Positions 14,721-21,780 of a stretch of 21,780 bases of DNA are shown here, piece after piece (positions within the stretch are counted from its first letter, which is position 1; the number at the start of each line of letters is the position of its first letter). Source of the stretch: Limnohabitans sp. Rim8 (GTDB taxonomy: Bacteria; Pseudomonadota; Gammaproteobacteria; Burkholderiales; Burkholderiaceae_C); assembly GCA_945877725.1 (NCBI GenBank), contig CAMDXR010000015.1, positions 1-21,780 of the forward strand, written 5' to 3'. The position numbers were made by a program, and so were the translations under genes. Under the pieces are notes generated by a model, which saw only the letters and a program-made list of their open reading frames with translations, did no database searches and was not told the origin of the DNA.

Positions 14721-15662
14721 GTGGCCCTGTTGCGTTGCGCCGTTGTAGGCGTTGGTTATCTGGGTAAATTCCATGCTCAAAAATACGCCAAGATCGCCGA
14801 ATGCGAACTTGTCGCTGTGGTGGACAGTCGCCAAGAACAGGCCGCTGAAGTCGCTGCACCTTTGAACTGCGCTGCCTTGACCGATTACCGAGAATTACTC
14901 GGCAAGGTAGATGCCGTCAGCATCGTTGTGCCCACCCAAGGGCATTACGAGGTTTGTGCCGAGTTTTTGCGTGCAGGGGTCCATGTGTTGGTCGAAAAAC
15001 CCATGACCACCACGCTGGAGCAAGCCGATGAACTGATCCGCCTTGCAAAAGAAAACCAATGCGTTTTGGCTGTGGGCCACTTGGAGCGCTTCAACCCGGC
15101 CGCGTTGGCCTTGGAGCCCTTGCTGTCCGATCCCCGATTCATTGACAGTTCCAGACTGGCACCTTTCAAGCCCAGGGCCACCGATGTGAGCGTTTTACTG
15201 GACTTGATGATTCATGATGTTGATCTGATCTTGTCCTTGGTTGACAGCGAGCTTGAAAGTGTGGATTGCTCGGGTGCGCGGGTGCTGACGAACGATATTG
15301 ACATCGCCAACGCCCGAATTCGTTTCGCCAACGGTTGTGTGGCCAACGTCACGGCCAGCCGTGTCAGTGCCAAGAGCGAGAGAAAGATGCGTGTATTTCA
15401 AGCGCAAGCTTGCCATTCGCTCGATTTCCAGTCCCGCACCTTGACCACCTACCGGGGCGCAACCGACCCGATGGCCGATCCGGAGCAGGCCATTACCCGT
15501 CAAGAACAGTCGTTTGGTGAGGCGGACCCCTTATTTGCTGAGATCGTTGATTTTGTGGACAGCATTCGCCATCAACGTCCACCCAAAGTGAGCGGTGAAT
15601 CCGGACGCCGGGCTTTGGAAGCCGTGCAGCGCATCACCGAAGCCACGCGGCTGATTTCTTGA
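14721..15662 (+). CDS. gnnA: Gfo/Idh/MocA-family oxidoreductase, probable UDP-GlcNAc 3-dehydrogenase GnnA
   Basis: The 313-residue protein has an N-terminal Rossmann fold with GVGYLG (10-15), the family's catalytic-region EKP motif at 92-94 (Lys93), GHLERFNPA (119-127) and IHDVDLI (164-170) in the substrate domain. In A. ferrooxidans, GnnA oxidises the 3-hydroxyl of UDP-GlcNAc with NAD+, and the gene lies between lpxA and lpxB, exactly as here. The relatives WbpB/WlbA act on UDP-GlcNAcA and sit in O-antigen clusters with a 6-dehydrogenase and an N-acetyltransferase, none of which is present. The start is GTG at 14721, set by AAAGGAGG at 14708-14715, the strongest Shine-Dalgarno in the window. 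gnnB follows after 34 nt. The family assignment is firm; the specific substrate is inferred from context. Confidence 0.85.
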   Translation: MALLRCAVVGVGYLGKFHAQKYAKIAECELVAVVDSRQEQAAEVAAPLNCAALTDYRELLGKVDAVSIVVPTQGHYEVCAEFLRAGVHVLVEKPMTTTLEQADELIRLAKENQCVLAVGHLERFNPAALALEPLLSDPRFIDSSRLAPFKPRATDVSVLLDLMIHDVDLILSLVDSELESVDCSGARVLTNDIDIANARIRFANGCVANVTASRVSAKSERKMRVFQAQACHSLDFQSRTLTTYRGATDPMADPEQAITRQEQSFGEADPLFAEIVDFVDSIRHQRPPKVSGESGRRALEAVQRITEATRLIS

Positions 15663-15696
15663 TTTGTTAAAAAATTGAAACGTTGAAAGGTACGTC

Positions 15697-16800
15697 ATGC
15701 GTATTCCCATGGTCGATCTGGTCGCGCAATACCGCGATCTCCAGCCCCAACTGGAACCCGCATTTCTGAGTGCCCTGAATGCGGCGCAGTTTATTCTTGG
15801 CCCGAATGTTCAGGCATTTGAAAAGCAAGCTGCAGATTACCTGGGGGTCAAGCATGCCATCACTTGTGCCAACGGCACGGACGCTTTGCACTTGGCCTTG
15901 TTGGCAGCCGATATCGGCCCCGGTGATGAAGTCATCACCTCGCCCTTTACTTTCATTGCCACGGCAGAGGCCATTGCTTATGTCGGCGCCAAAGCGGTGT
16001 TTGTGGACATTGATCCCCGCAGCTTCAATCTCGACGTCGATCAAACCCGCAAAGCCATCACAGACAAAACCAAGGCGCTGCTGCCGGTTCATTTGTTTGG
16101 CCAGCCAGCGGATTTGTTGCCGCTGATGGCATTGGCCGAAGCGCATGGACTTCAGTTGGTAGAGGATTGCGCCCAGTCTTTTGGCGCAGATATTGGTGGC
16201 CGTAAAACGGGTGCGATAGGTGATGTAGCGGCGTTCAGTTTCTTCCCGAGTAAAAACTTGGGGTGTTATGGCGATGGTGGCATGGTCACCACGCAGTCTG
16301 ACGACATGGCCGAAAAATTGCGCATGCTGCGCAACCACGGCAGCAAGGTGCGCTACTACCACGACATCATTGGCTACAACAGCCGTTTGGATGAACTCCA
16401 AGCGGTGGTGTTATGCGCCAAGATGCCGATGATTGATCACTACAACCAACAGCGGCGCCGAGTGGCTCATCGTTACAACGCTGGTTTGGCGGGGCTTGAT
16501 TTGTTGACGCCTCTTGAGGACGGCGTCGGCCTGCACGTTTATCACCAGTACACCTTGCTGACGAATCAGCGTGCTGCCATTCAGCAAGCTTTAACCGAGC
16601 AAAAGATTGCCAGCGCTATTTATTACCCGGTCCCCTTGCACCAGCAAAAAGTATTTGCTTCTATTGCTGCCGGTTCCAGTTTTCCTGTTACCGAGTCGGT
16701 TTCCGAGCGCTGCCTGTCGTTGCCCATCTATCCAGAGCTGAGCGACAGTGCTGTGGATGAGATTTGCGGCGTGATTCGTCAAGCCCTTAAGGCATGCTGA
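15697..16800 (+). CDS. gnnB: DegT/DnrJ/EryC1-family aminotransferase, probable UDP-GlcNAc3N transaminase GnnB
   Basis: This 367-residue PLP enzyme belongs to the sugar aminotransferase family. Visible elements are CANGTDALHLAL (57-68) for cofactor phosphate binding, VEDCAQSFGA (155-164) with Asp157 to the pyridine nitrogen, and FSFFPSKNLGCYGDGG (180-195) with Lys186 forming the Schiff base. RNHGSKVRYYHDIIGYNSRLDELQA is also typical and is given here only as a landmark around residues 212-236. GnnB of A. ferrooxidans transfers the amino group of glutamate to the 3-keto sugar made by GnnA, yielding UDP-GlcNAc3N for LpxA. The ATG at 15697 follows AAAGG. The stop overlaps the lpxB start by 7 nt, tying the pair into the lipid A operon. 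WbpE-like O-antigen function is the main alternative. Confidence 0.85.
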   Translation: MRIPMVDLVAQYRDLQPQLEPAFLSALNAAQFILGPNVQAFEKQAADYLGVKHAITCANGTDALHLALLAADIGPGDEVITSPFTFIATAEAIAYVGAKAVFVDIDPRSFNLDVDQTRKAITDKTKALLPVHLFGQPADLLPLMALAEAHGLQLVEDCAQSFGADIGGRKTGAIGDVAAFSFFPSKNLGCYGDGGMVTTQSDDMAEKLRMLRNHGSKVRYYHDIIGYNSRLDELQAVVLCAKMPMIDHYNQQRRRVAHRYNAGLAGLDLLTPLEDGVGLHVYHQYTLLTNQRAAIQQALTEQKIASAIYYPVPLHQQKVFASIAAGSSFPVTESVSERCLSLPIYPELSDSAVDEICGVIRQALKAC

Positions 16801-17978
16801 CAAGGTCAGGCGATCCATCGCTTAACCCGGTTGAGGCCTCTCAAGGCTTGAAACTGTGCATGGTCGCAGCCGAGCGCTCGGGCGACATGTTGGCCGGCTT
16901 GTTGCTCCAAGGTATGCAAGCCCACTGGCCCCAGCTCGATGCATCGGGCATTGGGGGCCCGCAAATGGATGCGCAAGGTTTTGTGTCTGGCTGGTCTTGC
17001 GATGAACTGTCCGTCCGGGGGCTGGTGGAGGCGTTGTGGCGGTATCGACACATCAATGGCATCAGGCAGACCCTGATTCAGCAATTGTTGCACTCACCGC
17101 CTGACCTGTTTGTGGGGGTGGATGCTTCAGATTTCAATTTGCCCGTGGAGCGCTTATTGCGTCAAAAAGGCGTACCGACCGTGCAGTTGGTTTGTCCTTC
17201 TATTTGGGCATGGCGTCCGGAGCGTGTGGCGAAAATTCGCGACAGTGTGGACCATGTTTTATGTATTTATCCTTTTGAGCCTGCTTTGCTTGAGCAGCAC
17301 GGCATCGAGGGAACCTTCGTGGGCCATCCTGTGGCCGATGTGATTCCCATGCTGCCCGACCGAAAGGGTGCCCGAGAATCCTTGGGCCTGTCTTCAGATG
17401 CCAGCCTTGTGGCCTTACTCCCAGGCAGTCGGCTGTCCGAGGTGAAGGCTTTGGCGTTGCCGTTTCTTCAGGCCGCGAAACTAATGCGCCAGCAAAGACC
17501 AGGGTTGCAGTTTGTTTTGCCAACCCACGCCCTTTTGAAGCCGATGATTGAGGCAACCATTGCCAGCCTTGGGCTGGCGCAAGTTGTTCATGTGGTCTTG
17601 GGGCGTTCGCATGAAGTTCAGGCGGCCTGTGATGTGGCTTTGGTGGCCAGTGGCACGGCGACGCTAGAAACCGCGCTGCACAAACGCCCGATGGTGATTG
17701 CCTACAAAATGCAATGGCTTTCTTGGCAAATCGCCAACCGAAAGCGCTTGCTTCCCTGGGTCGGTTTGCCCAATATTCTGTGTAACGAGTCGTTGGTGCC
17801 CGAATTTTTACAAGAGCAAGTGCAGCCCCAATTGCTGGCGGATGCTGTATTGAAGTGGTTGGATGATCCTTCGGCAGTGGCTAAAATTCAGCAGCGCTTT
17901 GCTGATTTGCACCTCCAATTGCGCCAAGATATGCCCAAGGTGGCAACTTATGCGATCCAAAAAGTCCTTTCTCGGTGA
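16794..17978 (+). CDS. lpxB: Lipid-A-disaccharide synthase
   Basis: LpxB is a GT19 glycosyltransferase that joins UDP-2,3-diacylglucosamine to lipid X, forming the lipid A disaccharide at the inner membrane. The product is 394 residues (E. coli 382). Conserved elements are VGVDASDFN (around Asp110), VCPSIWAWR, LLPGSRLSEV, VASGTATLE and LPNILCNESLVPEFLQE. The near-invariant GEASGD loop reads AERSGD (26-31), and the usual DAPDFN reads DASDFN, both unusual. The N-terminus is about 12 residues longer than in E. coli. The ATG at 16794 overlaps gnnB by 7 nt and has AAGG almost touching it, so a TTG at 16848 is a possible alternative start. The 3' end overlaps rnhB by 29 nt. Confidence 0.93.
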   Translation: MLTRSGDPSLNPVEASQGLKLCMVAAERSGDMLAGLLLQGMQAHWPQLDASGIGGPQMDAQGFVSGWSCDELSVRGLVEALWRYRHINGIRQTLIQQLLHSPPDLFVGVDASDFNLPVERLLRQKGVPTVQLVCPSIWAWRPERVAKIRDSVDHVLCIYPFEPALLEQHGIEGTFVGHPVADVIPMLPDRKGARESLGLSSDASLVALLPGSRLSEVKALALPFLQAAKLMRQQRPGLQFVLPTHALLKPMIEATIASLGLAQVVHVVLGRSHEVQAACDVALVASGTATLETALHKRPMVIAYKMQWLSWQIANRKRLLPWVGLPNILCNESLVPEFLQEQVQPQLLADAVLKWLDDPSAVAKIQQRFADLHLQLRQDMPKVATYAIQKVLSR

Positions 17979-18567
17979 TCAAAAATCCCTGAACTGGGAC
18001 ATCGTCGGCCTGGTCGCGGGGGTGGACGAGGCCGGGCGCGGCCCATTGGCTGGGCCGGTGGTGGCGGCAGCTGTCATCTTGGATGATTTGCAACCCATCT
18101 CAGGATTGAACGATTCAAAAAAGCTTTCTGCCAAACGCAGAGAGCGTTTGTTTGACGAAATCAGAGCCAGGTCATTGTGTTTTTCGATCGCCGAAGCCAA
18201 TGTGCAAGAAATCGATCAGCTCAACATTTTGCAGGCCACCCTGTTGGCCATGCGGCGTGCTGTTGAAGGCCTGAGGCTCAAACCTCAAATGGTCTTGGTG
18301 GATGGCAATCGTTTGCCCCAATTGGCCATTCGGGCCGAAGCTGTGGTGCAAGGGGATGCGCTGATACCCGCCATCTCCGCCGCCTCCATTTTGGCCAAGG
18401 TTCACCGTGACCGTTTGTGTCAAGTGATGCACGAGCGCTACCCTCTGTATGGGTTTGACCAACACAAAGGTTATGGCACGGCACAGCATTTAGCCGCATT
18501 GGAGGCCCATGGCCCGGCCGATTGCCACAGGCTGACTTTTGCCCCGGTGGCCAGGAGCGTGCGATGA
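17950..18567 (+). CDS. rnhB: Ribonuclease HII
   Basis: RNase HII removes RNA from RNA-DNA hybrids and cuts 5' of single ribonucleotides in DNA. The 205-residue product has the catalytic DEAGRGPLAGPV (Asp26, Glu27), LNDSKKLS (54-60), Asp118 in LVDGNRLP, and AISAASILAKVHRDR with Asp154, followed by YPLYGFDQHKGYGT. The start at 17950 is chosen because the upstream open frame lies inside lpxB and does not resemble RnhB. It makes a 29-nt overlap with lpxB, and a few residues before WDIVGLVAGVDEAG are not conserved. lpxB-rnhB adjacency is common in proteobacteria. Confidence 0.94.
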   Translation: MRSKKSFLGDQKSLNWDIVGLVAGVDEAGRGPLAGPVVAAAVILDDLQPISGLNDSKKLSAKRRERLFDEIRARSLCFSIAEANVQEIDQLNILQATLLAMRRAVEGLRLKPQMVLVDGNRLPQLAIRAEAVVQGDALIPAISAASILAKVHRDRLCQVMHERYPLYGFDQHKGYGTAQHLAALEAHGPADCHRLTFAPVARSVR

Positions 18568-19337
18568 AATTGATCACCTCACGCGATAACCCGCAGCTTA
18601 AAACTTGGCGACGTTTGGCCCAAGAGACCACGGCTTATCGGAAAGTTGGTCAATTTTGGCTGGAAGGCGATCACCTGTGCCGTGCGGCAGTCGAGCGCGG
18701 CATGCAAGCTTTACAGATCGTGATGTGCGAGACTTTTTTTGAGGAACAAGGACCTCGATGGGAGAGTTCGACAGCCCCCTTATTTGTCCTGCCCGATGCA
18801 TTATTTGCAAGCTTGAGTGGCTTGGAGTCGCCTGCTCGAATGGGTTTTGTGATGCCGTGGACAACTGAAAAGAGTGTTTTGCCAGACGCTATGACCGTGG
18901 TTTTGGACCGTTTACAGGATGCCGGTAACGTGGGCACTATTTTGCGTTGTGCCTCTGCTTTTGGATTCCGACAGGTTTTGGCCATCAAAGGTACGGCGGC
19001 ACTTTGGTCGCCCAAGGTGCTGAGAGCCGGTATGGGCGCACATTTTGGCTTGCATCTGGTCGAATCGGTCAGTGAGGCCGATGTGGCAACTTTGCGAATC
19101 CCCGTGTTGACAACCAGTTCGCATGAGGGGCCTTTTTTGCACGAGTTACAGAAAAATGGTGATTTGCCACGGCTTTGTGCCTGGGTTTTCGGGCATGAAG
19201 GGCAGGGGGTCAGTGATTCCCTGATGAAATTGGCGAGCCACCGAGTCAGAATTTCCCAGCCCGGAGGGGAAGAATCCTTGAACGTGGGGACCGCCGCTGC
19301 CATCTGTTTGCATGCCAGCGCTACCACTCTTTTTTGA
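18564..19337 (+). CDS. SpoU/TrmH-family RNA 2'-O-methyltransferase
   Basis: The 257-residue protein is a SPOUT-fold RNA ribose methyltransferase using S-adenosylmethionine. The N-terminal part (1-100), with SRDNPQLKTWRRLAQ and FWLEGDHL, is the SpoU substrate-binding domain. The C-terminal knot carries motif 1 (DRLQDAGNVGTILRCASAFG, Asn122 and Arg128), motif 2 (FGHEGQGVSD, Glu212) and motif 3 (GGEESLNVGTAAAICLH, Ser238 and Asn240). Whether it modifies rRNA or tRNA cannot be told; the two-domain layout resembles 23S rRNA enzymes such as RlmB more than tRNA TrmL, which lacks the N-terminal domain. The ATG at 18564 overlaps the rnhB stop (ATGA) and follows AGGAG at 18552-18556. It appears to be the last gene of the lipid A operon. 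Confidence 0.9.
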   Translation: MKLITSRDNPQLKTWRRLAQETTAYRKVGQFWLEGDHLCRAAVERGMQALQIVMCETFFEEQGPRWESSTAPLFVLPDALFASLSGLESPARMGFVMPWTTEKSVLPDAMTVVLDRLQDAGNVGTILRCASAFGFRQVLAIKGTAALWSPKVLRAGMGAHFGLHLVESVSEADVATLRIPVLTTSSHEGPFLHELQKNGDLPRLCAWVFGHEGQGVSDSLMKLASHRVRISQPGGEESLNVGTAAAICLHASATTLF

Positions 19338-19403
19338 TTTTTTGCCCCCCTTAAAACGGCATGCTTGGCGCAAATCGGTCAGGGTTTTCAGGCGGTACTC
19401 AGC

Positions 19404-19409
19404 TATAAT
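19404..19409 (+). promoter_or_regulatory. -10 element of the carAB promoter
   Basis: A perfect TATAAT sits 127 nt before the carA start, in a 199-base gap between the methyltransferase gene and carA. No good -35 is found 16-18 nt upstream and there is no TG extension, so activation or another element may be needed. The transcript would begin near 19416. Confidence 0.55.
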
Positions 19410-19415
19410 GAGAGG

Positions 19416-19536
19416 CTTTCCCGCATCAACCTGTACGCCACAGTCCATCTCAGGCCCAATCCTCGAACAAGCAGCCAAAAAGAGATCAAATCTCTGGTGA
19501 GTGCTGAGGCGTACCCGAACTATTCCGGAGAACCCA
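19416..19536 (+). promoter_or_regulatory. carA 5' leader with a small hairpin
   Basis: About 120 nt of leader precede carA. AGAGAT (19481-19486) and ATCTCT (19490-19495) form a perfect 6-bp stem with a CAA loop, with no T run, so it is not a terminator. The carA Shine-Dalgarno GGAG is at 19525-19528. Pyrimidine or arginine control of carAB is known in other bacteria, but I recognise no specific operator here. Confidence 0.35.
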
Positions 19537-20700
19537 GTGCTTTTGTCTCTTCAGGGAACCTTCCCGCCCGCCATTTTGGCGCTTGCAGACGGCACGGTCT
19601 TTATCGGCAACTCGATTGGAGCCCCTGGCATCACCGTTGGCGAAGTGGTGTTCAACACCGCGCTCACCGGTTACCAAGAAATCCTCACTGACCCCAGTTA
19701 TTGTCAGCAGATTGTCACCCTGACGTATCCGCACATTGGTAACTATGGTGTAAGTGTGGAAGACATCGAAGCCGACAAAGTCCATGCTGCAGGCCTGATC
19801 ATCAAAGACTTGCCTTTAATTGCAAGCAACTTCCGCTCAAACCGAACGCTCGCTTCTTATCTGGCAGATGCAGGTACTGTCGCCATTGCCAACATTGATA
19901 CACGGCAATTGACCCGAATTCTGCGCTCCAAAGGCGCTCAAAATGGCGCTGTCTTGGGCTTAGCCCAGGGCCAGCAAGTCAATCAAGAATTGATCAACCA
20001 AGCACTTGCTGCGGCACGCTCCGCACCAAGCATGTCGGGGCTGGATCTGGCGCAAAAGGTCACGGTGACCCAGCCTTACGAGTGGACTCAAACCGAATGG
20101 CGTTTGGGCACGGGTTACGGTCAGCAGGAATCCCCAAAATTCCATGTGGTGGCTTATGACTATGGCGTCAAGAAAAACATCTTGCGCATGCTGGCCGAAC
20201 GCGGGTGCCGTGTCACTGTGGTGCCCGCCAAGACGCCTGCTTCGGAAGTTCTCCAGCACAAGCCTGACGGTATCTTTTTGTCCAATGGACCCGGCGATCC
20301 GGAACCTTGCGATTACGCCATTGCCGCAGCTGCCGAGCTGATCGAAACCGGTATCCCAACTTTCGGTATTTGTTTGGGGCATCAGATCATGGCTTTGGCC
20401 AGTGGTGCAAAAACTTTCAAAATGAAGTTTGGTCACCACGGTGCCAACCACCCAGTGAAAGACCTGGACACCGGCCGCGTCTCCATCACCAGTCAGAACC
20501 ATGGCTTTGCCGTGGACGAAAAAACATTACCTGCCAACCTGCGTGCCACCCATGTGTCTTTGTTCGACGGCACCTTGCAAGGGCTGTCGCGGACGGACAA
20601 GCCTGCGTTTTGCTTCCAAGGGCATCCTGAAGCGTCGCCAGGCCCCCACGATATTGCTTACCTATTTGACCGCTTCATCCACTTGATGGAGGCGAAATAA
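19537..20700 (+). CDS. carA: Carbamoyl-phosphate synthase small (glutaminase) subunit
   Basis: CarA hydrolyses glutamine and channels ammonia to CarB, which makes carbamoyl phosphate for arginine and pyrimidine synthesis. The 387-residue product opens LLSLQGTFPPAILALADGT and has the N-terminal CarA domain with NTALTGYQEILTDPSY. The class I glutamine amidotransferase domain carries SNGPGDPEPC, the nucleophile Cys279 in FGICLGHQ, and His363/Glu365 in QGHPEASPGPHD. The start is GTG at 19537: GGAG lies 6 nt upstream and the protein then begins like its relatives. The in-frame GTG at 19501 would add 12 unconserved residues. carB begins one base after the stop. Confidence 0.96.
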   Translation: MLLSLQGTFPPAILALADGTVFIGNSIGAPGITVGEVVFNTALTGYQEILTDPSYCQQIVTLTYPHIGNYGVSVEDIEADKVHAAGLIIKDLPLIASNFRSNRTLASYLADAGTVAIANIDTRQLTRILRSKGAQNGAVLGLAQGQQVNQELINQALAAARSAPSMSGLDLAQKVTVTQPYEWTQTEWRLGTGYGQQESPKFHVVAYDYGVKKNILRMLAERGCRVTVVPAKTPASEVLQHKPDGIFLSNGPGDPEPCDYAIAAAAELIETGIPTFGICLGHQIMALASGAKTFKMKFGHHGANHPVKDLDTGRVSITSQNHGFAVDEKTLPANLRATHVSLFDGTLQGLSRTDKPAFCFQGHPEASPGPHDIAYLFDRFIHLMEAK

Positions 20701-20701
20701 C

Positions 20702-21780
20702 ATGCCAAAGCGCAACGACTTAAAAAGTATTCTCATCATTGGGGCGGGCCCGATCATCATTGGTCAGGCATGCGAGTTCGACTATTCCGGCGTACAGGCT
20801 TGCAAAGCACTGCGTGAAGAGGGTTACAAGGTCATTTTGATCAACAGCAACCCTGCGACGATCATGACCGACCCGGATACGGCCGATGTGACCTACATTG
20901 AGCCCATCACTTGGCAAACCGTTGAAAAAATCATCGCCAAAGAGCGCCCTGACGCCATTTTGCCCACCATGGGTGGCCAAACGGCGCTGAATTGCGCCCT
21001 GGACTTGTGGCACAACGGCGTGCTGGACAAGTACAAAGTGGAATTGATCGGGGCGACCCCCGAAGCCATTGACAAGGCCGAAGACCGCCTCAAGTTCAAA
21101 GATGCCATGACCAAGATTGGTCTGGGTTCTGCGCGTTCGGGCATTGCACACAGCATGGAAGAAGCCTGGGATGTGCAAAAGACCCTGGGGTTTCCCACTG
21201 TTATTCGGCCCAGCTTTACCTTGGGTGGCACTGGTGGAGGGATTGCTTACAACCCTGAAGAATTTGAAGTTATTTGCAAACGCGGCCTTGAAGCATCCCC
21301 GACCACCGAGCTGTTGATTGAAGAATCCTTGCTGGGCTGGAAAGAATACGAAATGGAAGTGGTGCGCGACAAAGCGGACAACTGCATCATCGTTTGCTCG
21401 ATTGAAAACCTAGATCCCATGGGGGTGCACACCGGTGACTCGATCACTGTGGCACCTGCTCAAACCCTGACCGACAAGGAATACCAGATTTTGCGCAATG
21501 CCTCCTTGGCTGTTTTGCGTGAAATCGGTGTGGACACGGGCGGATCGAATGTCCAGTTTTCCATCAACCCCAAAGATGGGCGCATGGTGGTGATCGAGAT
21601 GAACCCCCGGGTCTCCCGTTCTTCGGCCTTGGCCTCCAAGGCAACAGGATTTCCGATTGCCAAAGTTGCCGCCAAATTGGCAGTGGGCTACACCCTTGAT
21701 GAGTTGCGAAATGACATCACGGGTGGCGCGACCCCGGCCAGCTTTGAGCCCAGCATCGACTATGTGGTCACCAAAATACC
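20702..21780 (+). CDS. carB: Carbamoyl-phosphate synthase large subunit, N-terminal part (3' end outside window)
   Basis: The frame is open from ATG at 20702 to the window edge, about 359 residues of a protein that normally has about 1,070. CarB makes carbamoyl phosphate from bicarbonate, ammonia from CarA and two ATP. The visible part is the carboxyphosphate half: the preATP-grasp motif GAGPIIIGQACEFDYSG (15-31), NSNPATIMTDPDTAD, ILPTMGGQTALN, and the ATP-grasp domain with RPSFTLGGTGGG, GWKEYEMEVVRD and VIEMNPRVSRSSALASKATG. All look intact. It begins one base after the carA stop codon, so the two are translated from one message. Confidence 0.97.
   Translation, partial: MPKRNDLKSILIIGAGPIIIGQACEFDYSGVQACKALREEGYKVILINSNPATIMTDPDTADVTYIEPITWQTVEKIIAKERPDAILPTMGGQTALNCALDLWHNGVLDKYKVELIGATPEAIDKAEDRLKFKDAMTKIGLGSARSGIAHSMEEAWDVQKTLGFPTVIRPSFTLGGTGGGIAYNPEEFEVICKRGLEASPTTELLIEESLLGWKEYEMEVVRDKADNCIIVCSIENLDPMGVHTGDSITVAPAQTLTDKEYQILRNASLAVLREIGVDTGGSNVQFSINPKDGRMVVIEMNPRVSRSSALASKATGFPIAKVAAKLAVGYTLDELRNDITGGATPASFEPSIDYVVTKI

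Noticed and set aside
14721..16800. Reading the oxidoreductase/aminotransferase pair as WbpB/WbpE O-antigen genes
   Set aside because: No UDP-GlcNAc 6-dehydrogenase, WbpD-type acetyltransferase or glycosyltransferase lies nearby, and the position between lpxA and lpxB matches GnnA/GnnB. It is kept as the main alternative for testing.
19408..19500. Possible leader peptide ahead of carA (ATG at 19408 to TGA at 19500)
   Set aside because: The ATG overlaps the TATAAT element, so it would not be transcribed from that promoter, and it has no Shine-Dalgarno.
1..21780. Mobile elements, CRISPR arrays, tRNA or rRNA genes, prophage
   Set aside because: No transposase, integrase, regularly spaced repeats or tRNA-like sequence was found on either strand; the window is core chromosome.

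Overview
The window is chromosomal DNA of a Gram-negative bacterium, most likely a betaproteobacterium of the order Burkholderiales and probably Comamonadaceae-like. This rests on the gene order (rpsB-tsf-pyrH-frr-cdsA-dxr-bamA-skp-lpxD-fabZ-lpxA ... lpxB-rnhB, then carA-carB) and on the style of the protein sequences. It is inferred from memory of those genomes, not from a search. I see no IS element, CRISPR array, tRNA or rRNA. Nearly all of the window is coding, and no gene-free stretch exceeds about 225 bases.

Layout: (1) 1-942, the 3' end of rnr (RNase R), cut by the window edge. (2) 1035-3894, minus strand: an amidase-signature hydrolase followed 4 nt later by a fused NAD(P)H-hydrate epimerase/dehydratase. 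(3) 4106-8127, plus strand: rpsB, tsf, pyrH, frr, cdsA, divergent from the amidase and driven by an extended -10 promoter. Terminator-like hairpins lie after rpsB and after frr. (4) 8135-12392: dxr, bamA, skp. (5) 12416-19337: a tightly packed lipid A operon, lpxD-fabZ-lpxA-gnnA-gnnB-lpxB-rnhB-SpoU methyltransferase, with several overlapping gene junctions. (6) 19537-21780: carA and the 5' part of carB, behind their own TATAAT-containing promoter region.

The most interesting point is an oxidoreductase/aminotransferase pair between lpxA and lpxB. Its families and position match GnnA/GnnB of Acidithiobacillus ferrooxidans, which convert UDP-GlcNAc to the 3-amino sugar UDP-GlcNAc3N. LpxA then acylates that sugar through an amide instead of an ester. 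The LpxA here keeps its catalytic histidines but carries substitutions at several active-site positions, including the hydrocarbon-ruler position (Gly173 in E. coli, Met here), which points to a 10-carbon acyl chain. The prediction is a lipid A with amide-linked primary chains, probably 3-hydroxydecanoyl at position 3.

Second, two genes normally embedded in this cluster are absent: uppS between frr and cdsA, and rseP between dxr and bamA. A stem-loop sits at each of those two junctions.

Together the genes cover translation (S2, EF-Ts, RRF), UMP and carbamoyl-phosphate supply, phospholipid and isoprenoid precursors, and outer-membrane assembly (BamA, Skp, lipid A).
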